Assembly (NCBI RefSeq): GCF_030295425.1
Contig: NZ_AP027081.1
Span: 2,420,965 to 2,484,964 of the forward strand
Source of the DNA: Mesoterricola sediminis
GTDB taxonomy: Bacteria > Acidobacteriota > Holophagae > Holophagales > Holophagaceae
Direction: 5' to 3'
Length of the DNA stretch: 64,000 nucleotides
Part shown: piece after piece, positions 25,052-34,528 of the stretch
How the letters are laid out: each line of letters starts with the position of its first letter
How positions within the stretch are numbered: position 1 is the stretch's first letter
Translations under genes and position numbers: made by a program
Notes under the pieces: model-generated
Databases searched by the model: none
Seen by the model: the letters and a program-made list of their open reading frames with translations, nothing else
Told to the model about the DNA's origin: nothing

Positions 25052-26865
25052 GCGGTCTCCCGGACCTCTTCCGCCGGGCGGTGGGGACGGTGCTCGTCGC
25101 CAGCTTCGCCCTCCTGATGGGGCTGCCCCTCGCGGACGCCCTGGGACGGGCCGGGGGCTTCCACCTGCCCGGCAGCGCGGAACTCGTCCAGGTCCTCACC
25201 CTCTGGCTCACCTTCGCGGGTGGCCTCGCCGCCGCGGCCGCCCGGCAACACCTCACCCTGTCCACCGCCGCCTGGATCGGGGACGGTCTGCCGGGACGGG
25301 CCGCCCGCTGGTTGGCCTCGGCCCTCTCCGCGGGCGTGGCGGCCGTGCTGGCCTGGGCCGCCTGGCAGGTGGTCCAGGCCAACCGGGCCGAGGGCCGCAT
25401 CCTGGAGATCGGCCTCCCCGCCTGGACCCTGGACCTGATGATGCCCCTGGCCCTGGCGGCCATGGCCTTGGTCTTCGCCTGGCACGCCGCCCGTGGCTGG
25501 CGGGGGCGTCTGGCGGGGCTCCTGGCCATCCCCCTGGCCTTCGCCCCAGCCCTAATGACCTCCGGCCAGGCTGCGGTGGCGTACGTCCTCGCCGGCCTCG
25601 CCGCCCTCTCCCTGCTGGCGGGCACCCCGATCTTCGTGGCCATGGCGGGGGTCGCCCTCGCCCTCTTCTTCGCCCAGGGCGCCCCGGTGGCCGCCGTCCC
25701 CGCGGAGGTGTACCGGCTCGTGGCCTCCCCCACCCTGCCGGCCATCCCGCTCCTGGCGGGCGCGGGCTACGTGCTGGCGGAGAGCGGCGCCTCGGCGCGC
25801 CTGGTCCGGTGCTTCCGGGCCTGGGTGGGCTTCCTGCCGGGGGGCATGGCGGTCATGGCCGCCGCCGTCTGCGCGGTCTTCACCACCTTCACCGGGGGCT
25901 CGGGCGTGACCATCGTCGCCCTGGGCGGGCTCCTCTACCCCATGCTCCGGGAGGACGGCTACGGGGAGGGCTTCTCCCTGGGGCTGGTGACCGCCTCCGG
26001 CTCCCTGGGCCTGCTCCTGCCCCCGAGCCTGCCGGTCATCCTCTACGCCCTCGTGGCCAGCGGCCGGGACCAGGCGGTGTCGGCGGACCGGCTCTTCCTG
26101 GCCGGCCTCGCGCCGGGGCTCCTCCTCCTCGCCCTCACCGCCGCGTACGGCATCCTGGCGGGCCGGCGGATCCGGCCCCCCACCCCCTTCCACCTCCGGG
26201 AGGCCCTGGCCGCCACCTGGGCGGCCAAATGGGAGCTCCTGCTGCCGGTCCTGATCCTGGGCCTCTTCACAAGCGGCCGCACCACCATGCTCGAGACGGC
26301 CGCCTGCGCCCTGGCCTATGCCATCGCCGCCGAGTGCTTCCTGGCCCGGGACATCCACCCCATCCGGCAGCTGCCCGGGGTCCTCCTCAAGGCCTCCGCC
26401 CTCATGGGCGCCGTCCTGATGCTCCTGAGCGTGGCCATGGGCCTCACCGCCTGGCTCGTGGACGCCCAGGTCCCCGACGCCCTCCTGGCCTGGACCCAGG
26501 CCCACGTGCACTCCCGCCTGCTCTTCCTCCTGGCCCTCAATGTCCTCCTCCTGGTCCTGGGCAGCGTCCTGGAGATCTACAGCGCCATCGTCGTCCTCGC
26601 CCCCATCGTGGCGCCCCTGGGGGCCACCTTCGGCATCCACCCCGTCCACCTGGGGGTGATCTTCCTGGCCAACCTGGAACTGGGCTTCCTGCTGCCTCCG
26701 GCGGGCCTGAACCTCTTCCTGGCCTCCAGCCGCTTCGGGACGCCCCTGCCCCGGCTCTACCGCCATGTCCTCCCCTTCCTGGTCATCCTCGGCGGAGGCC
26801 TCCTCCTGATCACCTACGCCCCGGCGCTGTCCCTGGCCCTCCCGCGCTGGCTGGGCAAAGGCTAG
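25048..26865 (+). CDS. Fused TRAP transporter membrane subunits DctQM
   Basis: 605 residues from the GTG at 25048, which overlaps the dctP stop. Residues about 1-160 form the four-helix small subunit DctQ (LVQVLTLWLTFAGGLAAAAARQHLTLS has the typical Q-subunit pattern). The DctM large subunit follows, with GTPIFVAMAGVALALFFAQG, AVFTTFTGGSGVTIVALGGLLYPML, GLVTASGSLGLLLPPSLPVILYA and the matching second half ending in LANLELGFLLPPAGLNLFLA. QM fusions are known in several groups. Completes a sodium- or proton-driven secondary transporter. Confidence 0.93.
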   Translation: MSGLPDLFRRAVGTVLVASFALLMGLPLADALGRAGGFHLPGSAELVQVLTLWLTFAGGLAAAAARQHLTLSTAAWIGDGLPGRAARWLASALSAGVAAVLAWAAWQVVQANRAEGRILEIGLPAWTLDLMMPLALAAMALVFAWHAARGWRGRLAGLLAIPLAFAPALMTSGQAAVAYVLAGLAALSLLAGTPIFVAMAGVALALFFAQGAPVAAVPAEVYRLVASPTLPAIPLLAGAGYVLAESGASARLVRCFRAWVGFLPGGMAVMAAAVCAVFTTFTGGSGVTIVALGGLLYPMLREDGYGEGFSLGLVTASGSLGLLLPPSLPVILYALVASGRDQAVSADRLFLAGLAPGLLLLALTAAYGILAGRRIRPPTPFHLREALAATWAAKWELLLPVLILGLFTSGRTTMLETAACALAYAIAAECFLARDIHPIRQLPGVLLKASALMGAVLMLLSVAMGLTAWLVDAQVPDALLAWTQAHVHSRLLFLLALNVLLLVLGSVLEIYSAIVVLAPIVAPLGATFGIHPVHLGVIFLANLELGFLLPPAGLNLFLASSRFGTPLPRLYRHVLPFLVILGGGLLLITYAPALSLALPRWLGKG

Positions 26866-26904
26866 GGGCCTTCAATTGCGCGGCCAGGGTCCTAAGATGG
26901 ACGG

Positions 26905-27540
26905 ATGCGCGCCGTGCTCTTCGATCTGGATGGAACCCTCGTCGACTCCCGGGAGGACCTCGCCCTGGGCGTGAACCTCACCCGCCGGGACCTGGGCCTG
27001 CCGCCCCTGGACCCCGCCATTGTGGCGGGCTATGTGGGCGACGGGGTGCGGGCCCTCCTCACCCGGGCCCTGCCGGAGTGCCCGGAGCGCCTCGAGGAGG
27101 CCCTGGCCCTCAACCACGGCCACTACGCGGCGCACCTGCTGGACCGCACCCGCCTCTACCCCGGGGCGGCGGAGGCCCTCGCGGCCCTGGAGGCGGCGGG
27201 CTTCCGCCTGGGGGTGGTGACCAACAAGCCCCGCGCGTTCACCCTGCCCATCCTGGAGGGCCTGGGCGTCGCCGCGCGCTTCGGGGCCGTCGTGGCCGGC
27301 GGGGACGCCCCCGCCCTCAAGCCGGACCCCCGCCCCCTCGTCCAGGCCCTGGCGGCCCTGGACGCGGACCCCGCCCGGTCCTGGATGGTGGGCGACCACT
27401 GCACGGACCTGGAGGCCGGCCGGCGAGCCGGTCTCCGCCGGTGCCTTTGCCGGTTCGGTTTTGGGGATCCCCGCGCCGAGGCCTGGGATCTGGCCATCGA
27501 GCGCCTGGCGGAGCTGCCTGCCCGCCTCTCGGAGGCCTGA
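26905..27540 (+). CDS. gph: Phosphoglycolate phosphatase, HAD family
   Basis: 211 residues, usual length. The nucleophile motif is LFDLDGTLVDSREDL, motif II VVTNKPRAF, motif III ALKPDPRPL and motif IV SWMVGDHCTDLEAGRRAG. The helical cap between motifs I and II fits Gph-type enzymes that dephosphorylate 2-phosphoglycolate from DNA repair or oxygenation. Other small HAD substrates cannot be excluded from sequence alone. It follows the TRAP operon by 40 bases and may share its transcript. Confidence 0.82.
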   Translation: MRAVLFDLDGTLVDSREDLALGVNLTRRDLGLPPLDPAIVAGYVGDGVRALLTRALPECPERLEEALALNHGHYAAHLLDRTRLYPGAAEALAALEAAGFRLGVVTNKPRAFTLPILEGLGVAARFGAVVAGGDAPALKPDPRPLVQALAALDADPARSWMVGDHCTDLEAGRRAGLRRCLCRFGFGDPRAEAWDLAIERLAELPARLSEA

Positions 27541-27569
27541 GGGCCAGGTTCCCCCTTGCGCGGCGGCCC

Positions 27570-27610
27570 GGAAGGATGACAAATTAACAAAATATTAATA
27601 AGATCCTTCC
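27570..27610. promoter_or_regulatory. Inverted repeat ending at the kinase start codon
   Basis: GGAAGGAT (27570-27577) and ATCCTTCC (27603-27610) flank a 25-base AT-rich segment (AAATTAACAAAATATTAATA) that could contain the promoter. The right arm touches the ATG of the sensor kinase and replaces a normal ribosome-binding site. It could be an operator or an RNA hairpin that hides the start. Confidence 0.4.
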
Positions 27611-29272
27611 ATGCAGCCCCCCGAAGGCCCCCGCGTCACGGATGAGGACGCCCTCCAGGCCGCCCACCAGGACGGAGTGGCCCTCCTGGCCCTGCTCCAG
27701 GGCATGGACGAGGGGTTCGCCCTGCAGGAGCTGGTCCTGGACGATCGGGGCGCGGCGGTGGACACCCGGTTCCTGGAGGTGAACCTGGCTTTCGAGCGCC
27801 TGACGGGCCTCCGCCGGGCCCAGGTGATGGGCCGTCTGGCCTCGGAGGTGGCCAGCGCCTCCCCCCTGTGGGGGGTCGTCCACGCCGCCGTGGGCCTGAC
27901 CCGGGCCGCCACGGAAACGGAAGCCTACTGCCCGCGGGCGGGCCGGCCCTTCCGGATCCGGGCCCACAGCCCGGTCCCCGGCCAGATCGCCGTCTTTTTC
28001 CGGGATATCACCGAACCCCGGGCCGCCCAGGCCCGGCTCAGCGCCCAGGAGCGCATGCAGGGCACCATCAGCGGGCTCTTCCGAAGCGCCCTGGACGCCC
28101 CGACCGAAGCCGAGCTGGCCTCGACCTTCCTGGACGCGGCCTGCCGCTTGACCGGCAGCCCCGTGGGCTTCGTGGGGATCATCAACCCCCTGGGCAACCT
28201 CCAGGCCCTGGCGGTCATCCACGACCTCATGCCCACCGGGGCGCGGGCCCAGGCCGAGGTGCTGGCCCGCATGGCCGACATCCCCCTCACGGGCTTCTGG
28301 GCCGACGTGGTGCGGGAGCGGCGCAGCCTGCACCGGACGGCCCCGGACACCCTCCCCGGCCATCCCTTCCCCCTCGAACGCCAGCTGGGGACCCCCCTCG
28401 TCCAGGGCCACACCATCCTCGGGTTCATCGGGCTGGCCAACAAGCGGGACCCCTACGCCGACGAGGAGCTGGAGCGCATGGAGACCCTGGCCTCCATCTT
28501 CGTGTCGGCCCTCACCCACAAGCGCATGGAGCTCTCCCTCCACGACGCCAACGCCGACCTGGAATTCCGCCGCGTGGAGATGCAGGCGGCCATCGACGAG
28601 CTCGACGCCTTCTCCTACACCGTCTCCCACGACCTCCGGGCCCCGCTCCGCCACATCATCGGCTTCACGGAACTCCTCCGGAAGGAGATGCACGCGCCCC
28701 CGGAAAGCCGCGCCGCCCACTTCCTGGAGACCATCACGGCCTCCGGGCGGCACATGGGCAGCCTCATCGACGCCCTCCTCGTCTTCAGCCAGTCGGGGCG
28801 GGTGCCCATCCAGAAGCAGCGCGTGGACCTGGCCCTGATGGTGCCCGAGGTGGTCCGCGCCCTCGAACTGGAGGCCGGGGACCGCAAGATCGCCTGGGAC
28901 ATCACCAACCTCCCCGTGGTCGAGGCCGACCCGGTGCTCATCCGCAGCGTCCTCGCCAACCTGGTGTCCAACGCCATCAAGTTCACCCGGGAGCGGCCGG
29001 ATCCCGCGGTGCGCATCGGCTGCGAGAGCCGGGACCGGGAGACCATCCTCTTCGTCGCCGACAACGGCGCCGGGTTCAATCCCCGCAACGCCCAGCGGCT
29101 CTTCGGCGTGTTCCAGCGCCTCCACCCCGCCTCCCGCTTCGAGGGCACCGGCATCGGCCTCGCCAACGTGCGCCGGATCATCCTCCGCCACGGGGGGCGC
29201 GTGTGGGCCACCGGGGAGGAAGGGGCCGGCGCCACCTTCTACTTCACCCTCCCCTGCCGCCCGGAGGCCTGA
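27611..29272 (+). CDS. Soluble PAS-GAF sensor histidine kinase
   Basis: 553 residues and no membrane helix. PAS about 30-140 (ending IAVFFRDITEPRAAQARL), GAF about 150-310 (GFVGIINPLGNLQALAVI and RQLGTPLVQGHTILGFIGLANKRDPY), coiled linker, HisKA with the phospho-accepting His in FSYTVSHDLRAPLRHIIGF, and a HATPase domain with LVSNAIKFT, VADNGAGFNP and GTGIGLANVRRII. The DLRAPLRHI form is that of phytochrome-like kinases, but a chromophore Cys was not identified. A response regulator follows with a one-base overlap, so the pair works together. Confidence 0.92.
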   Translation: MQPPEGPRVTDEDALQAAHQDGVALLALLQGMDEGFALQELVLDDRGAAVDTRFLEVNLAFERLTGLRRAQVMGRLASEVASASPLWGVVHAAVGLTRAATETEAYCPRAGRPFRIRAHSPVPGQIAVFFRDITEPRAAQARLSAQERMQGTISGLFRSALDAPTEAELASTFLDAACRLTGSPVGFVGIINPLGNLQALAVIHDLMPTGARAQAEVLARMADIPLTGFWADVVRERRSLHRTAPDTLPGHPFPLERQLGTPLVQGHTILGFIGLANKRDPYADEELERMETLASIFVSALTHKRMELSLHDANADLEFRRVEMQAAIDELDAFSYTVSHDLRAPLRHIIGFTELLRKEMHAPPESRAAHFLETITASGRHMGSLIDALLVFSQSGRVPIQKQRVDLALMVPEVVRALELEAGDRKIAWDITNLPVVEADPVLIRSVLANLVSNAIKFTRERPDPAVRIGCESRDRETILFVADNGAGFNPRNAQRLFGVFQRLHPASRFEGTGIGLANVRRIILRHGGRVWATGEEGAGATFYFTLPCRPEA

Positions 29273-29727
29273 TGTCCGCCCGCGCCTCGCACCGGATGCT
29301 TCTCGCCGACGACGACCCCCGGGACGTGGAGCTGGTCCAGCTCGCCCTGGCCCAGGGCGGCCTCGCTGTCCGCGCCGACGTGGTCAAGGACGGCGAGGGG
29401 GTCCTCGCCTACCTGTACCGCCGGGGCCCCTGGCGTGAGCGGGAGGGCGGCGAGCCGGCCCTGCTCCTCCTGGACCTCAAGATGCCCGGCATGGACGGCG
29501 TCGACGTGATCCGGGCCCTCCGGGCCGACGCCGCCCAGCGATCCCTGCCGGTGGTCGTCTTCACGTCCTCGCACCACGAGAAGGACATCCTGGCCTGCCA
29601 GGAGGCCGGCGCCAACGCCTACGTGGTCAAGCCCGTGGACTTCCCCGACTTCGTGGAGACCGTCCAGACCCTCGCCCACTTCTGGCTCACCTCGAACCGG
29701 ACCGTCTCCGCCCGTCAGCCCGGATAG
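29272..29727 (+). CDS. Response regulator, Rcp1-like
   Basis: 151 residues, a receiver domain without output. Motifs: MLLADDDPRDVELVQLAL, the phospho-acceptor in LLLLDLKMPGMDG, VVVFTSSHHEKDI and the Lys in AYVVKPVDFPDF. The insertion around YRRGPWREREGG and the VDFPDF end are typical of the Rcp1-type regulators that partner phytochrome-like kinases. TGATG overlap with the kinase gene upstream supports them as cognate partners. Confidence 0.93.
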   Translation: MSARASHRMLLADDDPRDVELVQLALAQGGLAVRADVVKDGEGVLAYLYRRGPWREREGGEPALLLLDLKMPGMDGVDVIRALRADAAQRSLPVVVFTSSHHEKDILACQEAGANAYVVKPVDFPDFVETVQTLAHFWLTSNRTVSARQPG

Positions 29728-29766
29728 GCCCCGCCGGGCTATCATGGGGGGTCTTCCGGACCGCCC

Positions 29767-31581
29767 ATGAACCTCCGCCACCTGCTTCCCGTTTCCCTCT
29801 TCGTGCTGCTGGCCGCCTCCGTGGGCGTCGGCCTGCACCTCACCCAGGAGGCCGGGAGCGCGCCCAAACCCGCCCGGAAAGCGGCCCCCGCCGTCCGGGA
29901 GGAAGGCTCGGTCGACCAGCGGCCCGTGAAGACGGCGCGCCGGCTGACCCTGCTGGTGGCCACCCCCGAGGAGAAGCCCCTCGCCCACGACGCCCAGCGC
30001 ATCGCCGACCACGAAGTGGACCTGGCCTTCGCGGACGCCCTTCGCCGGGCCGCGAACTTGCCCGTTCCCTCCACCCCGGAGATCCGGGACCTCCAGGGCC
30101 GCAAGGACACCCAGGAGGCCGCCGTCGCCGAAGGCCAGCGCGTCGTGGCCCGCCTCACCAAGGCCCTGGCCGGCGCCGGCCTGGACCAGCGGGACGACGT
30201 GGAGGACCAGCTGGACGTGGCCAAGGCCCAGCTCGAGCTGGACAAGGACGAGCTGGAGGCCACCGCGGACGCCCTGGAGAAGCTGGGCGCGGACCCCAGC
30301 GCCCGCATCCGCCGCCTGAAGGCCAGCTTTGCCGAAGTCGAAAAGGAACCCGCGGAAGAAGGCGCGGACGCGGGCGCCCGCTTCCAGCCGGGGAGCCTGC
30401 TCCACCACCTGAGCCGGTGGTCCGCCCTGCGGCGGAAGGCCGACCTGCTGGCCGCCGCCCGGGAGGAGGCCCTCGCCAAGGCCGAGGAGCTCTCGGCCCG
30501 TCAGAAGGACCTGGCCCAGACCGTGGCCCAGGAGCAGGAGGACCGGGAGTCCATCAAAGCCCAGGCCAAGGGCTTCGCCCGGGGCGCCAAGGAAGCCACC
30601 CTGGCGGCCGGCACCTCCCGGGAGACGGCCCGGGCGACCCTCCTCACCCTCAAGCACTTCACCGAGGACCAGCGCTCCCTGGCCGAGCTGGGCAAGCGCA
30701 TCCAGGACCAGCGCCAGCTGGCGGACACGTACCGGGACTGGCGGACCCTCGTGGGCGACCAGGCGCGCGCCACCCTCCACCTCATCATCCGCCTGCTGGG
30801 CTGGATTCTGGCCGTGGTCGTGCTCGTTTGGTTCGCCGATCGGATTTTCGAGGCCGTGTTCTCGGCCATGGTGGCCGGGCGCAAGCGGGTGAGCCGGAAC
30901 CTCAAGGTGGTGAAGTTCGGGGCCGTGGTGATCGGCCTCGTGGCCATCGCCTTCATCGTCCTGGGCACGCCCAGCCAGCTCACCACGCTCTTCGGCCTGG
31001 CCGGCGCCGGCCTCACCGTGGCCCTGAAGGACTTCATCATCAGCTTCTTCGGCTGGTTCATCCTGGTGGGCCCCAAGGGCATCCACGTGGGCGACTGGGT
31101 CGAGATCAAGGGCGTGGGCGGCGAGGTCATCGAGATCGGCCTCATGCGCACCCTGCTCCTGGAGACCGGCAACTGGAACGACGCGGGCCACCCCACGGGG
31201 CGCGTGGTGAGCTTCGTGAACAGCTTCGCCCTCGAGGGCCACTTCTTCAACTTCTCCTCCGCCGGCCAGTGGATGTGGGACGAGCTCAACGTCACCGCCC
31301 CCGCGGGCCGGGATCCCTATCCCTTCGTCGAGGCCATCCGCGCCCTCGTGGAGGCCCGCACCGCCCCCAACGCCGCCCTCGCCTTCAAGGAGTGGGAGCT
31401 CTCCCACCGGGGCGCCGCCTCCAACCGCCTGAAGCTGGAGCCGGGCATCAGCGTCGTCCCGGCCCCCGAGGGCGTCCAGGTGCGGGTCCGCTACATCACC
31501 CGCGCCCAGGAGCGCAACGAGCTCCGCCGGGAGCTGAACGAGGCCGTGGTGGCCCTGCTCCACGGCAAGCACGAGGCCTGA
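29767..31581 (+). CDS. MscS-type mechanosensitive channel with long coiled-coil N-terminus
   Basis: 604 residues. A signal or first helix (LLPVSLFVLLAASVGVG), then about 300 residues of mainly charged helices (repeated KAQLELDKDELEAT-type heptads) probably in the periplasm. Membrane helices lie near 340-360 and 385-405, followed by the pore helix (LFGLAGAGLTVALKDFIISFFGWF) and the MscS beta domain (VGDWVEIKGVGGEVIEIGLMRTLLLET). The Gly/Ala-rich pore and the beta domain identify the family. The large coiled-coil extension resembles the multi-domain MscS/MscK class. Possible role in osmotic release. Confidence 0.88.
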   Translation: MNLRHLLPVSLFVLLAASVGVGLHLTQEAGSAPKPARKAAPAVREEGSVDQRPVKTARRLTLLVATPEEKPLAHDAQRIADHEVDLAFADALRRAANLPVPSTPEIRDLQGRKDTQEAAVAEGQRVVARLTKALAGAGLDQRDDVEDQLDVAKAQLELDKDELEATADALEKLGADPSARIRRLKASFAEVEKEPAEEGADAGARFQPGSLLHHLSRWSALRRKADLLAAAREEALAKAEELSARQKDLAQTVAQEQEDRESIKAQAKGFARGAKEATLAAGTSRETARATLLTLKHFTEDQRSLAELGKRIQDQRQLADTYRDWRTLVGDQARATLHLIIRLLGWILAVVVLVWFADRIFEAVFSAMVAGRKRVSRNLKVVKFGAVVIGLVAIAFIVLGTPSQLTTLFGLAGAGLTVALKDFIISFFGWFILVGPKGIHVGDWVEIKGVGGEVIEIGLMRTLLLETGNWNDAGHPTGRVVSFVNSFALEGHFFNFSSAGQWMWDELNVTAPAGRDPYPFVEAIRALVEARTAPNAALAFKEWELSHRGAASNRLKLEPGISVVPAPEGVQVRVRYITRAQERNELRRELNEAVVALLHGKHEA

Positions 31582-31713
31582 AGCCCCACGGCGGGCGGCC
31601 GGGTCAATGGTCACAGTTGCCCCCGGCGGGCTTGCCAGCCCTCCGCCTGGGCAGCACCTTGGTCCCCGTGGGCGGGGCTCCTGGACGGGGCCCGCCCGCG
31701 TCACGGAGCCTAC

Positions 31714-32922
31714 ATGCGCACATCCCTCTCTGGAGGCGGGGCCGAAGCCCGCCTCCGCGGCCTCTGCCTGAGCCTGGCCCTGCTGGCCCCCGCGGCGGCG
31801 GCCCCCCTCGCGAAGCCCTCCCCGGTGAAGGCCGCCCCGGCGCCGCCGGCCCGGTTCGTCCTCCTGAACCGGAGCCGGGGCGAGGCCGCGTCGACCCCCA
31901 TCTTCGTGACGGTCACGGCCGTGGACGAACAGGGGCGCTTCCTGCGCCTGGCGCCCTCGGGGCGCTTCGTGCCCTGCGGGGCCGCCGACAACACCATCCC
32001 CAGGGGCGGCGCCCTCTGGGCCCCCTACTCCATCCCCCTGGCCCGGCTCCGGAGCTTCGACGTGGACCGGGCCCGGGAACTGCGGGGCGCCCGCCTCTAC
32101 CTCAGCGTCGGCCAGCCCCTGTGGCTCCGGGTGGATGAGGCCACGGGCGGCCTCGTCCAGCCCGACGTGACCAACCCCTCCGACCCCAACGCCGACACCA
32201 CATTCGACTGGATGGAATTCGCCCTCGACGGCAGCGGCTTCCACGGCAACACCACGTGCGTGGACCAGTTCGGCCTGCCCATCACCCTGGAGGTGGTGGA
32301 GGGCTCCGGCGCCACGGCGGGACCCGTCGGCCTCGCCCGCCGGCGCAGCGACATCCTGGACGCCTGGCGGGAGAAGCTGCCCGCCGCCTTCGCGGACCTG
32401 GAGGACCGGGGCCTCCGGATCATGGCCCCGGGCCACGTGACGAAGGGTCCCCTGACCACGTACCTGGACCGGTACATCCGGGACATGTGGGACCGGTACC
32501 GCCGGGAGCCCCTGGTGCTGACCCCCGACGAAGGCACTTTCACCGGCCGCGTGGATGAGCTGGGGCGCCTCGTCTTCCGCCGGGAGGGGGATCCCTGCGC
32601 CTACGTGATCCGCCGCATGCCCACCACGCGGGAGGCCTGGCGCTGCGACGGCCCCCTCACGGAAGGCAACGCGACGGAGCGGGTCCTCGGGGCCCTCCTC
32701 GGCGCCATGATCAACCGCCACACCCTGGAGCGCCCCCTGAACTGGCGCGAGGACGGCGACGACTACGACGCCTCCCCCGCCAACAGCTACGCCGCCTTCT
32801 GGCATGCCGAGGGGATCGGCGGCAAGGCCTACGGCTTCGCCTACGACGACGTCAACGACCGCTCCACCCTCGTGAACGCGGCGGACCCCAGGATCGTGCG
32901 CATCGCCTTCAGGATCGACTGA
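31714..32922 (+). CDS. Secreted GH64-like beta-1,3-glucanase
   Basis: 402 residues with a signal peptide (LRGLCLSLALLAPAAAAPLA). The GH64/thaumatin-like pattern is in FVTVTAVDEQGRFLRL, YSIPLARLRSFDVDR, TFDWMEFALDGSGFHGN and TTCVDQFGLPITLEV, where the Glu of DWMEF and the Asp of CVDQFG match the positions expected for the catalytic pair in laminaripentaose-producing enzymes. C-terminal half with NRHTLERPLNWR and the final KAYGFAYDDVNDRSTLV fits the family too. It would attack beta-1,3-glucans of fungal or plant origin. Called from pattern memory, not from a search. Confidence 0.72.
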   Translation: MRTSLSGGGAEARLRGLCLSLALLAPAAAAPLAKPSPVKAAPAPPARFVLLNRSRGEAASTPIFVTVTAVDEQGRFLRLAPSGRFVPCGAADNTIPRGGALWAPYSIPLARLRSFDVDRARELRGARLYLSVGQPLWLRVDEATGGLVQPDVTNPSDPNADTTFDWMEFALDGSGFHGNTTCVDQFGLPITLEVVEGSGATAGPVGLARRRSDILDAWREKLPAAFADLEDRGLRIMAPGHVTKGPLTTYLDRYIRDMWDRYRREPLVLTPDEGTFTGRVDELGRLVFRREGDPCAYVIRRMPTTREAWRCDGPLTEGNATERVLGALLGAMINRHTLERPLNWREDGDDYDASPANSYAAFWHAEGIGGKAYGFAYDDVNDRSTLVNAADPRIVRIAFRID

Positions 32923-32937
32923 TGCCCGACTGGCGGA

Positions 32938-34416
32938 TCATCCTTCGGTGCCCCCTTCCGGCGCGGCGGCGGCGCCCGGGCTGGTGGGGTCGTGGGGCAG
33001 GCTTCCCCGCGGGCTGCGCAGGTACACGAACGGCGTCGCATGCAGGAAGTTCGACACGCGGCTCGTATAGACGTCGGCGTACCGCTCCACCTGCCTGGCC
33101 AGGTGGCTCTTGTCGTTGCCCGCGCGGGTGAGGAGGCCCCAGCGGCCGTTGGTGAGCTCCGCGGCCGCCCTGGCCATGGGGGCGATCTCGGCGTCCAGCG
33201 GGAGCAGCCGCCCGCGGAGCTCCTGCATCCGGGCCTCCAGCTCGTGGACCGTCTCCGGCCCCCGGGGGCCGTACCCGGCCCGCAGGCGCTGGAGGGCCAG
33301 CCGGGTCCGGCTGAACTGGGCCTCGAGGCGCTCCTTCTCCTCCATCTTCTCCTTGATGACGCGCTCGGCGCCCGCGAAGGCCTCGAGGGCCTCCACCTCC
33401 TCCTCCAGCTCCCGGAGGACCAGGGCGGTCCGCCAGCGGAGGGTGGCCTTGCTGACGTGGACGTCCCCGAACATGTGGTCGCCCACGTAGAGGATCTCGT
33501 CGCCGCTGATCCCCAGGTCCTTCTCCACCTGGGCGGCGCTGCCGCCCATGTAGGCCACCCCCGGCTGCAGGGGGCCGTTCACGGGCCGGAGCAGGCCGTC
33601 CTCCGTGACCACCTGGAAGAACGGCGCGCGGGACGTGAAGAACTCCGGCTTGCGGGCCCCCACGATCACCAGGTCGAAGAGGTCGCGCCACGTCGTGCCC
33701 GGCTCCAGGAACCGGTCGAAGGAATAGGCCATCATGGCCGACGTGAAGGTCCAGTCGGAGTTGGTGATCAGCAGGAGCTTCTTGCCGGCGTGGCGCTGGT
33801 CCTGGAGGGTCAGGGCCGTCTCGGGGTCCAGGATCACGCACTGCTCGGGATCGCGGGCGATCTCCGCCTTGAGGCGCCCCTCCAGGTGCTGGGCGTCCAC
33901 CGCCTCCCGGACCCGCTCGTACAGGTCGCGGTAGCCCAGGACGCCGGGCAGGAGCCTCTGGTCCAGGAGGTCCACGAGCTGGGCGTAGAGGCAGCCCTCC
34001 GAAAGGGAGAAGAGGGTGTTCAGGAAGACCCACCGGGCCTCGGAGAGGTCCACCTGGGTGGCCGCGTAGACCACCCGCTGGTCCTGGAACGGCAGCGCCT
34101 CCGTGCCGTGCTGGGCCCGGCGCACCAGGCCGAACCGGTTGGCCTTGACGACGTTCCCGAGCTGGGTGTCGATGACGAGGCCCCGGGCCACCATGTCCCG
34201 CTCGAACCGGAGATCCCCCACGGGCCAGCCCTGCTCCAGGAACCGCTCCCGGGCGTACTCGTACACCTGGCGCTCGAAAGCCTCCACCCGGTAGGTGACC
34301 AGGGTGTAGTCCATGTCGTACCCGATGGCGTGGAGGGACCTGAAATTCAGGGTCCTGTTGCAGAAGACGCCACGGCTGCGTAGGGGCTGGTAGGAAGGAT
34401 CCGCTGATGCGTGCAT
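32938..34416 (-). CDS. HAD-IG family 5'-nucleotidase-like hydrolase
   Basis: 492 residues, as in the cytosolic NT5C2-type family. The HAD nucleophile motif is AIGYDMDYTLVTY, motif II LLLITNSDWTFT, the Lys of motif III is in VGARKPEFF and motif IV is EILYVGDHMFGDVHVSK. A coiled region (VEALEAFAGAERVIKEKMEEKERLE) and the FLHATPFVYLRSPRGSLPHD end are also typical. Expected activity is hydrolysis of purine nucleoside monophosphates. The ribosome-binding site is distant (GGGAGG 14 bases upstream), so the exact start is not sure. Divergent from the phosphatase gene at 34529. Confidence 0.85.
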   Translation of the reverse strand: MHASADPSYQPLRSRGVFCNRTLNFRSLHAIGYDMDYTLVTYRVEAFERQVYEYARERFLEQGWPVGDLRFERDMVARGLVIDTQLGNVVKANRFGLVRRAQHGTEALPFQDQRVVYAATQVDLSEARWVFLNTLFSLSEGCLYAQLVDLLDQRLLPGVLGYRDLYERVREAVDAQHLEGRLKAEIARDPEQCVILDPETALTLQDQRHAGKKLLLITNSDWTFTSAMMAYSFDRFLEPGTTWRDLFDLVIVGARKPEFFTSRAPFFQVVTEDGLLRPVNGPLQPGVAYMGGSAAQVEKDLGISGDEILYVGDHMFGDVHVSKATLRWRTALVLRELEEEVEALEAFAGAERVIKEKMEEKERLEAQFSRTRLALQRLRAGYGPRGPETVHELEARMQELRGRLLPLDAEIAPMARAAAELTNGRWGLLTRAGNDKSHLARQVERYADVYTSRVSNFLHATPFVYLRSPRGSLPHDPTSPGAAAAPEGGTEG

Positions 34417-34528
34417 GGATCCAGGATACCTCCCGGAGCCGCGTCACGCCGGTTTTACTCGCGCGACGGCCGCGCGCCCCGGCATAGTTGAAAAGTGGGC
34501 TCCGCCCGCGAAAGTCCCTGGAGACACC

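Noticed and set aside
31582-31713. Possible riboswitch before the GH64 gene
   Set aside because: The region is GC-rich with local inverted segments (GGGCGGG/CCCGCCC), but none of the conserved sequences of GEMM, cobalamin or TPP classes could be placed.
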